From: Burkholderiales bacterium
GTDB taxonomy: Bacteria; Pseudomonadota; Gammaproteobacteria; Burkholderiales; Burkholderiaceae_E
Length of the DNA: 59,776 bases
Direction: 5' to 3'
Assembly (NCBI GenBank): GCA_029977705.1
Contig: JAPOKJ010000020.1
Span: 1 to 59,776 of the forward strand
Below the pieces are notes generated by a model. That model did not search any database. It saw only the letters and a list, made by a program, of their open reading frames with translations, and had not been told where the DNA came from. The position numbers were made by a program, and so were the translations under genes. This document shows positions 27,612 to 36,003 of the stretch, piece after piece. Numbering within the stretch: position 1 is the stretch's first letter; each line of letters opens with the position of its first letter.

Positions 27612-28576
27612 TGCGCCTGCGCAAACCGGGCCGAACCACTCATGCCGGCAAGCAGTTCGGCAAAGGTGCCGCCGATCTGGCCTTCGATCTCGATCGACTG
27701 GCTGACCGCATCGACGCGACCATTGATGGCGATCACGGTCGCCGGGTAGGTCTTGCCCGTCTCATCGATGGCGATCTCGAAGCGCGTGCCGGTCTTGAGC
27801 CAGGCCAGCCACTTGGAAGGCGCATTCAGTCGTGCCTTGAGCGGACCGCTGCTGACGATATCGACGATCGGCTGACCGACGTTGACGCTCTGGAACTCGC
27901 GCGCATGCAACTTGACGATGCGTCCTGCAAAGGGCGCGGGGATCGTGCACAGACGGGTCTGGGTGCGGGCATATTCGATCTGTGCGCGTGCCTTCTCGAG
28001 GGCAGAGGTGGCAATGGAGACCTCGGTCTCACCGGCTGCGCGCAGCTGGAAGAGACGCTGCTTGGCATCAAGGTTTTCCTTGGCCGAATTGAACTCGGCC
28101 TCGGAGATGCGCAGCTTGGCCTCGTTCTCGGAACAATCCATGCGCACGATCGGCTGGCCGGAGCGAAAGCTCGAGCCAATCGAGCCCGACAGACTGTTGA
28201 TGCGGCCGACCAGCTGCGACACCAGGGTGGTCTCCTGCTGCGGCACCAGCAGCACGCGTGGAAGGGCTGATGTTGCAGGCGCAGCGGCATCGCCCTCTGC
28301 GGCAGCCGCCGGCTTGGGCGCAGCCTTGGCAGCGTCCTTGCCAGCATCCTTGGAGGAAGCCTTGGCCGCATCCTTGCCCGCTTCCCTGGGGGTCGCCTTG
28401 GCAGCATCCTTGGGGGCATCCTTGGCAGCCGGATTCGGTGCGGCCGGCGTCGCGGCCGTCTGCGCCTGGACCGGTGATGCAAGGCTAAGCGACAGCACGA
28501 GCGCCGCGCCCAGCGTGCACAGCGTGAAGATTGGAAGGGACCTGCGCCCGAAGGATAATTGCAACATCGTATTCAT
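27608..28576 (-). CDS. Periplasmic HlyD-type adaptor with Ala/Lys/Asp-rich spacer (module B)
   Basis: About 322 residues. A signal peptide (to about residue 39, SPVQAQ) is followed by a low-complexity stretch of some 60 residues built from repeats such as KDAAKA and GKDAAKA, likely a flexible or helical periplasmic spacer. The adaptor core then follows: a first lipoyl half (GRINSLSGSIGSSFRSGQPI), a helical hairpin (about 130-200), a second lipoyl half (IPAPFAGRIVKLHAREFQSV) and a barrel (PATVIAINGRVDAVSQSIEI). Met 28576 is chosen; Met 28597 and 28567 are possible, none with a good ribosome binding site. It corresponds to the 7264-8130 protein. Confidence 0.82.
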   Translation of the reverse strand: MNTMLQLSFGRRSLPIFTLCTLGAALVLSLSLASPVQAQTAATPAAPNPAAKDAPKDAAKATPREAGKDAAKASSKDAGKDAAKAAPKPAAAAEGDAAAPATSALPRVLLVPQQETTLVSQLVGRINSLSGSIGSSFRSGQPIVRMDCSENEAKLRISEAEFNSAKENLDAKQRLFQLRAAGETEVSIATSALEKARAQIEYARTQTRLCTIPAPFAGRIVKLHAREFQSVNVGQPIVDIVSSGPLKARLNAPSKWLAWLKTGTRFEIAIDETGKTYPATVIAINGRVDAVSQSIEIEGQIGGTFAELLAGMSGSARFAQAQ

Positions 28577-28646
28577 GCCTGAGTGTGGGCCCGCCATCGG
28601 CGGGCAGGGTCATCGAAGCAGCGTGACGGGCTGCAGCGCCGCTTCC

Positions 28647-30626
28647 TCAATTGCTCCGGGTCGCGGGCGCTTCCGACAATCGCGTATCGCCAAAGCCCAT
28701 GATTTCGGAGACTGCCGAACCATAAGCGCCCAAGGCTGACTGCGACATGGCCGCCAGCGAACGCGCCGGTGAATCGCCCGACAAATCGCCGATATACCGT
28801 CCCTTGCCCGCCACCTGCCCATTGGGCTTGCGGATCATCATGTCCCAGGTGGCACGGGTGGCACCGCTCTTCACATTCTCGAGCGCGATCCTGACATCGA
28901 CCGCACCGACATTGCGTGCCGCTGGCACGACATCGATCTTCAGGCGGCCCAGCGCCTCGGTCATGGCCTCGACCACGGCGCGGGTCTGCGCACTGTCGGG
29001 CAGGCCGGAAATATTGAGCGCCACACGCGGCACCGGCGGAATACCTGCCACCGGACGGCCAAAGGTGATGTTGTGCCAGTCGTTCATCGAGGCCTTGATC
29101 ACCTGCGCCAGCTGCGACACGCTGGCGCTGGACTGGACCGGCGCGATGTCATAGCCCACCGAATTGAACAGCCGGCCCCAGGCCGTCTGGGCATTCGAAT
29201 AGGCGATGTGACGCTGGTAGGCCGACAACAGTGCACGCGCCTCGGTACGGATCACCTCGAGTTCGGAATCCACCCGCGAGGTGGCCGAGGCCCGCGCGTA
29301 GTTGGCCAGCCGCTGGTCGACATTGGCGCTATCGATGGTGGTGCCCAATTCATCCTTTGCCAGCCCGTAACGCAGCGTGGCCACGCGCACCTGGGTGAGC
29401 ACCGCCATGGCCTGGGCCATGCGCCGGGTGTCGTCGAGCTGGGCCTGTGCCTCATTGCTCTTGCGCAAGGCGGGCAGGGAGGCCAGCCTGAACAGATTGG
29501 CCGACACACGGAAACCGGAATCGACCCAGTTGTTGTTCAGCAGCAGGCCGTTGGAGTCGCGCTGCAGGTTCACGTTGATCTCGAAGCCCGGCAGGATCGA
29601 CACCATGGCACGACGCGCATCGTTGGCGCTGATGCGCTTGCGGTAGTCCTCTTCGCGCAACTCGGGACGCTGGCGCAGCGCGCGGTCCTCGAGCTCGGCA
29701 ATGTTGGTGGGCACTGGTGGCAGTGGCTCCTCGGCCACATCGCTGAGCGTGAAGGGGGTACCCGGGGCCAGGTTCATCAGCGAGCCCAGTTCGGCCTTGG
29801 CCAGCTCGAGGTCCTGACGACGGATCTGCAGCAGCGTGGTCGAGTCGAGCAGCGCCCGCTGGTAGGCGAGGGCCTGCGCCTGCGGCATCAGACCTTGCTG
29901 CTCGATCTGGCGCGCCCGTGCCAGTGCCAGCGTCGAGCGCTGCATCAGGCTGTCCATCTGGCCGAGCAGGCGCTGGGCGCCCAGGGCCCGCCAGTAGGCG
30001 TTGCGCGTGTCCTGCAGCAAATTCTGCATGACCTTGCGCTTGCGCTCCTCGGTGATCAGCACCTGATCGGCCGCCATGCGGGCGCGGTAGTACGAGACCC
30101 CGAAATCGAGCACGTTCCAGGCAAATTCGACATTGGCCAGGCGACGGCTGCTCTCCACCGTCTGCGAAGGGCCGGTCGGCGCAGCGCCGGGCGCATATTG
30201 CGGATTGCCGGGCAGCAGGGCAGAGTAGCCACCCTGCTCATTGCTGCGCGTGGTGTAGCCGGCATTGGCCAGCAGGCGCGGGAACATCTCCCAGCTGCCG
30301 ACATCGAGTTGCCCCTGCGCCACCGCGGTTTCCATCAACCGGACGCGATAGTCCAGGTTGTACTTGAGGACCCGCGCCGCCACATCCGAAAAGCTCATGG
30401 GGCCGGCCAAGGGCTCCTGGCCGGCAAACATGCGCGCCATATCTTCACCGGCCCGACGCTCGATGTCGCGCTCGAGCAAGGGGACAGGCGTCACCGTGCA
30501 GGCGCTCAAAGCCAAGGCAGCAAGAACCAGCCCGGCGAGCATGCGTGTCGGGCGCGTAGCGCCCCTGTCGAATTGCTTCAATTCGAGTAACTTGTAAGAG
30601 TTTTCGGAAAAATCTTTTAAAAACAT
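28647..30626 (-). CDS. TolC-family outer-membrane lipoprotein with extra C-terminal domain (module B)
   Basis: 659 residues from Met 30626; Met 30542 gives a more usual lipoprotein signal (MLAGLVLAALALSAC) and may be the true start. Residues about 60-500 are TolC/OEP-like with two long-helix repeats (DYRVRLMETAVAQGQLDVG; NAYWRALGAQRLLGQ; ARALLSAYQRHIAYSNAQTAWGRLFNSVG). Unlike TolC, about 130 further residues follow the channel domain (VALNISGLPDS; VDVRIALENVKSG; ATWDMMIRKPNGQVAGKGRY), which form a separate domain I cannot name. It would be the outer-membrane exit of module B and perhaps of module A, which has none. Confidence 0.85.
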   Translation of the reverse strand: MFLKDFSENSYKLLELKQFDRGATRPTRMLAGLVLAALALSACTVTPVPLLERDIERRAGEDMARMFAGQEPLAGPMSFSDVAARVLKYNLDYRVRLMETAVAQGQLDVGSWEMFPRLLANAGYTTRSNEQGGYSALLPGNPQYAPGAAPTGPSQTVESSRRLANVEFAWNVLDFGVSYYRARMAADQVLITEERKRKVMQNLLQDTRNAYWRALGAQRLLGQMDSLMQRSTLALARARQIEQQGLMPQAQALAYQRALLDSTTLLQIRRQDLELAKAELGSLMNLAPGTPFTLSDVAEEPLPPVPTNIAELEDRALRQRPELREEDYRKRISANDARRAMVSILPGFEINVNLQRDSNGLLLNNNWVDSGFRVSANLFRLASLPALRKSNEAQAQLDDTRRMAQAMAVLTQVRVATLRYGLAKDELGTTIDSANVDQRLANYARASATSRVDSELEVIRTEARALLSAYQRHIAYSNAQTAWGRLFNSVGYDIAPVQSSASVSQLAQVIKASMNDWHNITFGRPVAGIPPVPRVALNISGLPDSAQTRAVVEAMTEALGRLKIDVVPAARNVGAVDVRIALENVKSGATRATWDMMIRKPNGQVAGKGRYIGDLSGDSPARSLAAMSQSALGAYGSAVSEIMGFGDTRLSEAPATRSN

Positions 30627-30792
30627 AGGCTTATTTACATAAGCTTATGCACTCTCTCATAAAAAGGACGGATTTTCAAGTCTTGCGCCTGAAACCAGTG
30701 GGCGGCATTGACCCGGGCGCAACGGAATGGGACCGGCGCCCCCTGTTTCGAGGCCTTGGAGCGGCTCGGAAAAGGGCCGGCGCAGCGCCGGT
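30627..30792 (-). promoter_or_regulatory. AT-rich gap upstream of the TolC-like gene with an inverted repeat
   Basis: This 166-base gap lies between the LEPR-XLL protein gene and the TolC-like gene. The part nearest the TolC-like gene is AT-rich, unlike its surroundings, and holds the inverted repeat GCTTATTTACATAAGC at 30629-30644, 3 bases from the start codon at 30626. TTGAAA on the minus strand (30674-30679) could be a -35 element. A promoter for the four downstream export genes is plausible. No gene is visible here. Confidence 0.4.
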
Positions 30793-33700
30793 TCAGCAGA
30801 TTTTCTGGGCGGGCGGCGGGGGTGCCACCCGTGCGGGCGGCTTGAAGCGCTTGGCCGCGTGCTTGAGGGACTCGGAGAAATTTCGCTTGCTGCCCGGCGA
30901 GAGCTCGGACAAGGCAGGCCGTGGGCTGACTACCGCACGCGGCTTCAGGCGCTGCGCGTCCCTGGCACTGGCGGCCTTGGCGGCAAGCGGCGGCTCGATG
31001 CAGTCGTCGTCGCGCTTGAGGGGCTTGTCGGGCGCGACCGCAGAGGCAGGCGATGCCGCCACGGGGTCGGCGCGCAGCGTGCCCTGTGCATCGGACAGTC
31101 GCAATTCGGCCAGCCGCGATCCGGCGCCAGCAAAGGGGTCGAACGCGGCGGGGGCCATCGGCAGCGGGCTGGGCACGCCGGGTTCAAGCCCGGGGAGCCG
31201 GGCCAGCGGCAGGTCCGGGCCGGGCCGCGTCGGCGGCATGGGGGATGGCCCGGGATAGGTCGAGGCCAGGGGCTGGATGTTGATCGCAATGGCGCCCTCG
31301 GTGCGGCCGCCCTGGCCGTCGTCCACCCAAAAGCGCATGCGGCCGGCGGGAATCAGGCCATCGGGTCCGGGCGCCCCCTGCAGCGCGGCGGCGGGCACGA
31401 ATTGCAACTGCTGCAGCTGGCTCGCGGGCAGCACATCGCCGACCTTGAGCGGCTCGCCATCGGCCAACAGGAAGCGCCCATTGGCCGCTTCCGGCAAGGC
31501 GGTGACGATGACCTGCAGGCCCTGCGGCGGCCGGTCGGGATCGGTCGGCAGGGGAATGTCGCGTACCTGGCTCTGGGCCGTGCCGGCGAGGGCACCTGCC
31601 ATGATGGTCCGGGTTTCGACGGGGGCCGATGGCGCGTCGTTGACCCCGATGATGCGAATGTCCAGCGTGGTGCTGGCCAGCGCGCCCCAGGTATCGCGGA
31701 TCGTGTAGGTGAAGGTGTCGTGCAGGAGCGCGCCAGGTGCCAACGCGATCACCGCCGCATCCCGGGTGTCGACCTGATAGGTGTAGGCCCCATCGGCCTG
31801 CAGCACCAACGCGCCATGCTGGCCCTGGATGGTGCGGCCCACCTGCTCGACCGCGACGGTGCCGGCCGAGGCAGCGCCTGCCGTGGTGGCACAGACCTGG
31901 ATCAGGTCACAGGCGTCGGGGTCATTGTCGGCGCGGTCGCCGGCACTGCCGCCCAAGCCCGAGGCGCCACGCAGCACATTGCCATGGGTCGGCAGGCTGG
32001 CACTGGCCAGGATGCTGTTGACGTCGGGCAGGGCCTGCGGCGCCTGGTTCAGGCCCTGGATGTGGATGGTCAGGGTGGTGGTGGAACTGCGGCCAAAGTC
32101 ATCGACGATCGTGTAGGAAAAAATATCGGAGACCTGGTCATCGGGGCCCAGGCACTGGGCGCGCTCGTCGGGCAGGTAGCAATAGCGACCGGTTTCGTCC
32201 ATGACCAGGGTGCCATAGCTGCCCGACACCGTCCCCTGCAAGGAGCCATTGACGATGCTGTTGAGCGGCCCGCCGGAGATGCCCGCGACCACGCCTTGCA
32301 GATGCACATGATCGTCTTCGGGCGGCAGTACATCAGCCTGTTCACCGGCCTTGCCGCCGCGGACCACGTCGCCGTCCACCCGCACGCGGCCCGGACCGCT
32401 GATACGTGCCGGTTCGTCGATGGCGCGCAGGTCCGGCCGGGCCTGCGGTCCGGTCGGGCTCAGGGCCAGCACCCAGACCGTGACGGTGGACACCGCACCA
32501 GCACCCTGGGCGTCGCTGATGGCATAGGTGAAGGTGTCCGACACTGCCTGGCCGGGCTGCAGGCTGGCCGCCCGGGCATCGGTCTGGTACACATAGGCGC
32601 CATCACGCTGCATCGTCAGGCTGCCATAGTCGCCAAGCAGCGTCTGGCCCACATGGGCGGGCAACAGGCCCGGGGCGTTGCGGCCCAATTGACCGCTTCC
32701 GACCGCCTCGACCTTGAGCGGGCCGCCCTCCGGATCGACGTCGGTACGATCCCCCGACGGCCCGCCGACAATCGCCTGGCCGTCCGAAATGCGCTCGCCC
32801 GCCACCACATGCCGAGCATCACTGAGCGCCTGTGGCGGCTGGTTGTTTCCGGAGGGGCCACACAGGGTCACGTAAAGGTAGGCGGTGTCGGTCGCACCGT
32901 TCGTGTCCATCACGGTGTAGGCAAAGATCTCGTAGAGATTGGTCCACACCGGAACGTCAAAGCCGGCCGGGCCGGGCGTATAGGTGTACGAGCCGTCCGA
33001 GGCCAGTGTCAGGCTGCCGTATTGGCCTGCCACGGTGGCTCCGCTGCCAGTGATGGGGGGATCGAGATACCCCGAGGCCACGCCCACGATACGCAGGGCG
33101 TCCTGGTCCGGGTCGCTGTCGGCCCCATCCCCGGGGGAGGCCCCCGTGATCAGGTTGCCGGTGATCGGGCCGGTGTTGGCAAAGAAGGCGCGTGAATCGT
33201 CGATGGCATCCGGGGCATGATTGACCGGGGTGATGTCGAGCGCAACCTTGGCCAGCGCGGCCTGCTCCTGGGGATCGGTCACCTGGATGGCGAGCTTGGA
33301 TACCCCGGAAATGCCCGGGGCTGCGGTGAACAGCAGGCTGGGCAAGGCCTGGTTGATGTCGGACAGCCTGCCGCTCAACTGCAGCGTCGATCCGCCATTG
33401 CCACTGATGTCGAGCCCTGCCCCGACGTCCAGATGCAGGGTGCCGGCAGGCACCTCGAGTTGCACCCGATACACGCCATCGCTGGCATCGGCATCGGTGA
33501 TCGACAGGGAGGGTGCATGGCCGGCGCTCTGGCTGGCACCGGGCGCCAGATCGAAGCGGATGCTGGCAGCCTCGGGCAGGCTGACCTGGTCGGGGTGGAC
33601 GATGCCGGGAGGCAGGGACACGGCACCGGCGCCGTCGAACAGCAAGCGATGCTCGAGCGCCCGCAAGGTGCTGGCCCGCTTCAGGCCAAACCGCGGGCGC

Positions 33701-33843
33701 ACCCGGGCCGCCGTCGCTGGCACAAGGCTGGAAGGTCCGAAAGCCGGATCGACCCCTGTTGTTGGCACCATGCCCCCTTCAGTGATTGCAAGGCGGAACG
33801 CATCGGAGAGACCGCCCGCACGGGCCGTCGCCGAGACCCTCAT
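30793..33843 (-). CDS. LEPR-XLL-type repeat protein, probable surface protein (module B)
   Basis: 1016 residues. Near the N terminus is LEHRLLFDGA (63-72), close to the LEPR-XLL motif that begins many giant bacterial repeat proteins. A cadherin-like region follows (about 85-205), then about four VCBS/Ig-like repeats with the signature DGxYxY...DTFTYTI.D (for example DGSYTYTP, ETGRYCYL, QADGAYTYQ) and a C-terminal Pro-rich, basic tail ending in Cys. No Sec signal peptide, RTX repeat or C-terminal membrane segment is evident. ATG 33843 overlaps the BcsE-family stop by 4 bases (ATGA). The frame is open further upstream but that part is antisense-like reading through bcsE. It is the likely substrate of module B (inference). 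Confidence 0.85.
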   Translation of the reverse strand: MRVSATARAGGLSDAFRLAITEGGMVPTTGVDPAFGPSSLVPATAARVRPRFGLKRASTLRALEHRLLFDGAGAVSLPPGIVHPDQVSLPEAASIRFDLAPGASQSAGHAPSLSITDADASDGVYRVQLEVPAGTLHLDVGAGLDISGNGGSTLQLSGRLSDINQALPSLLFTAAPGISGVSKLAIQVTDPQEQAALAKVALDITPVNHAPDAIDDSRAFFANTGPITGNLITGASPGDGADSDPDQDALRIVGVASGYLDPPITGSGATVAGQYGSLTLASDGSYTYTPGPAGFDVPVWTNLYEIFAYTVMDTNGATDTAYLYVTLCGPSGNNQPPQALSDARHVVAGERISDGQAIVGGPSGDRTDVDPEGGPLKVEAVGSGQLGRNAPGLLPAHVGQTLLGDYGSLTMQRDGAYVYQTDARAASLQPGQAVSDTFTYAISDAQGAGAVSTVTVWVLALSPTGPQARPDLRAIDEPARISGPGRVRVDGDVVRGGKAGEQADVLPPEDDHVHLQGVVAGISGGPLNSIVNGSLQGTVSGSYGTLVMDETGRYCYLPDERAQCLGPDDQVSDIFSYTIVDDFGRSSTTTLTIHIQGLNQAPQALPDVNSILASASLPTHGNVLRGASGLGGSAGDRADNDPDACDLIQVCATTAGAASAGTVAVEQVGRTIQGQHGALVLQADGAYTYQVDTRDAAVIALAPGALLHDTFTYTIRDTWGALASTTLDIRIIGVNDAPSAPVETRTIMAGALAGTAQSQVRDIPLPTDPDRPPQGLQVIVTALPEAANGRFLLADGEPLKVGDVLPASQLQQLQFVPAAALQGAPGPDGLIPAGRMRFWVDDGQGGRTEGAIAINIQPLASTYPGPSPMPPTRPGPDLPLARLPGLEPGVPSPLPMAPAAFDPFAGAGSRLAELRLSDAQGTLRADPVAASPASAVAPDKPLKRDDDCIEPPLAAKAASARDAQRLKPRAVVSPRPALSELSPGSKRNFSESLKHAAKRFKPPARVAPPPPAQKIC

Positions 33844-35357
33844 TTTACGCCGGCCGGGCCGGGTTGGGGCATGTCTCGGCCGTCCGCAAGGTCTCCTGGC
33901 GGGCCATCGGCCAAAAGACCGAGGGCCGGCATGATCTCGCGCGCGCCACTGAAGCGTTGCCAGCCCATCAGCAGGTTCTCGAAGCGGGCCCCCAGGAGCC
34001 GCGTCATGACCGTCTGGGCGCTCTCGGGGGCACAGCCGAACAGAAAGATCCAGATGCCATCGTCGCTCTCGACATGGACGGCATCGCGCAAGGCCCGCTT
34101 GATGGCTGACATCGCCGCCCGGCTCGCCAGGGCGGTCTGGGGATTCATGATCACCAGGGTGCAGGGCAGATCCATCTCGGAGGCGGCTGCGAGCAGGGAC
34201 TCGACCGCCCGCTTGAAATCGGCCACCCCCATCGGGCCGGGCCGCAATTCGACACGCGACTCGGCCAGGGCACGCCGCACATCGGTCTCGACGCTGCGCG
34301 TCATCAGTGAGCCGTCCAGGGACTCGGCCATCAGACGCGCCGCGGTGCCGCTCAGGCTCTGCGGAATGATGACGCTGACACCCAGCCGGAACAAGGCCAC
34401 CATCTGGCCCGTACGCAGGCGGGCGCCACATTCGCGCACCACGATCCGGATCTGGGGCCGGGCAAAGGCGCGGATGGCGGCAACCGCCTGGCACAACTCC
34501 TTGAGTTCGGCCTGGCGGTCGAAATGCAGGACCACGGTCGCGGCCAGGGATTGGCGCAGCATCTCGAGCGCATCGAGGGTCGAGGCCGCCACCTTCCAGT
34601 GGCTGGCCTGCGAGCCGAAATCCTGGCTGGCCCGGCGCGTGACGACGTGGTCCTCGCGGCCCTGATCGATGCTCAGTCGGCTCCCCGACGTGGTGGCGCG
34701 CGCATGCACCAGGCCATCGCTGGCCGTGGTCAGTGCAAAGGAACCACGCGCCGCCTGCCCCCTGGGCCCGAACCAGTGGCGAACCGCCAGCAAGGCGTCG
34801 TCCTCGGCCTGACGCACCACCGCAAAGCCAGCAAAGCGTTCGCTGCAGGCTTTCAGGTGGGCAACACCCTTGCTGCCCAGGCCGCTGAGCGAGAACGCGA
34901 GCAGGACGACATGATGTTCCGGCTCGGCCCATTGATCGATCATCTCGACCGACTTGCGCAGCAGCGCGGGCTCGGTGACCGGCAGGAGCTCGTCGGCCAG
35001 GTCGATGACGAGCAGCGAGCGGGCCGGCAGCTTGAAGTAACGCAGTTCGGCCAGCAGGCGCTTGAGGGCGTCCAGACCAGGGCCCTCTGCGTCGGACTTC
35101 TGCCGCACCAGATGCAGCCGCCCCTGCCGGGCATAGCCCGACAGGTCGCAGCCCGCCAGGCGCACCCGCTTGAGATAACCGGTGACATCGACCGAGGTGG
35201 CCACCACCACCCGATGGCCATCGATCAGTGAGGACTCGATGCTGCGGGCCAGGATCGGCACCCGCAGCGCGGTCAGGTCGCAGGTCAGCCCATACAGGCC
35301 GCCATCGGCCAGACTCTCGATCGGGGCTGGCAGGCCCTGGATTCCCAGTCGGGCCAT
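33840..35357 (-). CDS. bcsE: BcsE-family cyclic di-GMP-binding-type protein
   Basis: About 505 residues. The central NTPase-like half and the C-terminal GIL-type domain resemble BcsE (IRIVVRECGARLRTGQ; LFRLGVSVIIPQSLSG). In BcsE an RxxD site in this segment binds cyclic di-GMP; here the matching position reads R315-T-G-Q318, so the Asp appears lost. BcsE normally assists bacterial cellulose synthase, but no bcsA, bcsB or bcsC gene is in this window. Instead the gene is coupled by overlap to the LEPR-XLL gene. ATG 35357 starts 4 bases after the lipoprotein stop; upstream in-frame codons run into that gene. Family assignment is by memory of motif pattern and is fairly but not fully certain. Confidence 0.7.
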   Translation of the reverse strand: MARLGIQGLPAPIESLADGGLYGLTCDLTALRVPILARSIESSLIDGHRVVVATSVDVTGYLKRVRLAGCDLSGYARQGRLHLVRQKSDAEGPGLDALKRLLAELRYFKLPARSLLVIDLADELLPVTEPALLRKSVEMIDQWAEPEHHVVLLAFSLSGLGSKGVAHLKACSERFAGFAVVRQAEDDALLAVRHWFGPRGQAARGSFALTTASDGLVHARATTSGSRLSIDQGREDHVVTRRASQDFGSQASHWKVAASTLDALEMLRQSLAATVVLHFDRQAELKELCQAVAAIRAFARPQIRIVVRECGARLRTGQMVALFRLGVSVIIPQSLSGTAARLMAESLDGSLMTRSVETDVRRALAESRVELRPGPMGVADFKRAVESLLAAASEMDLPCTLVIMNPQTALASRAAMSAIKRALRDAVHVESDDGIWIFLFGCAPESAQTVMTRLLGARFENLLMGWQRFSGAREIMPALGLLADGPPGDLADGRDMPQPGPAGVK

Positions 35358-35361
35358 CGCT

Positions 35362-36003
35362 TCAATGACCCGCCAGCGGAATGCGCACCGAGCGGGTGAC
35401 GCCGGAGGGGCCCGGAAAATCCTCGAGCAGGGCCCGTACCAGATAAGGCAAGGCCGCCATCGCATCGCGACCCCCGTCGATGGTCACGGCCCGGCCCTCG
35501 TAGCGCCGCACCGGGCCGGCAGGCGTGTCTTCGGTGAACACCAGGCTCAGGGTCCGCTCGGTCAAGACCACCTCGCGCACCGGGGGCACCCCGAGCGGCA
35601 CGCCACCGCCCAAGACCACGCCGCCGGAGCGGAACACGCCCCCCATCCAGATCGTGCCATGCAGGCCGTCATCGGCCAGACGCCGGGTCTCGCGTCCGGT
35701 GTAATCAAAGGCCAGTACCTGAGGGGCCTGCTGCTGCTCCTGAAAGCCCTTGGCCTGAAGCGCCTGGCGAAGCACCTGCCGCCAGGCTTCGCGCTCCAGG
35801 GTGCGCTCGGCCGGCGCTGGCTCAGCAAAGCGGAATGCCAGCGGCGAGGAAGTATGATTCGCCCATTGATGAAAGACCGTGGTTTCAGCGCGAAATACGC
35901 TGGCGCAGCCGGCAGCTACGAGTGACAGCGCCAGCAGTGCAACCAGGCGCAGCCAGGAGGCTGCCCATGATCCGGTTTTCAGCAGGAATGGAACAGAGCG
36001 CAT
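35362..36003 (-). CDS. DUF4136-like lipoprotein
   Basis: 213 residues. A lipoprotein signal peptide (LRLVALLALSLVAAGCAS) is followed by a beta-rich domain with FHQWANHTSSPLAFRF at its start, a helical stretch (LEREAWRQVLRQALQAKGF) and several strands (TLSLVFTED). This order resembles DUF4136-type outer-membrane lipoproteins, whose role is unknown. ATG 36003 overlaps the divergent pepN ATG (36002) by two bases. It starts the run lipoprotein - bcsE - LEPR-XLL gene. Confidence 0.7.
   Translation of the reverse strand: MRSVPFLLKTGSWAASWLRLVALLALSLVAAGCASVFRAETTVFHQWANHTSSPLAFRFAEPAPAERTLEREAWRQVLRQALQAKGFQEQQQAPQVLAFDYTGRETRRLADDGLHGTIWMGGVFRSGGVVLGGGVPLGVPPVREVVLTERTLSLVFTEDTPAGPVRRYEGRAVTIDGGRDAMAALPYLVRALLEDFPGPSGVTRSVRIPLAGH

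Noticed and set aside
30793-33843. Repeated segments considered as a CRISPR array or tandem DNA repeat
   Set aside because: The similarity is at protein level between VCBS-type domains of about 130 residues, with no short identical repeats or spacers.
33844-34932. Extension of the LEPR-XLL protein frame into the bcsE region
   Set aside because: The extra 363 codons are antisense-like, out of frame with bcsE, and lack repeats; the ATG at 33843 overlaps the bcsE stop, as is typical for coupled genes.
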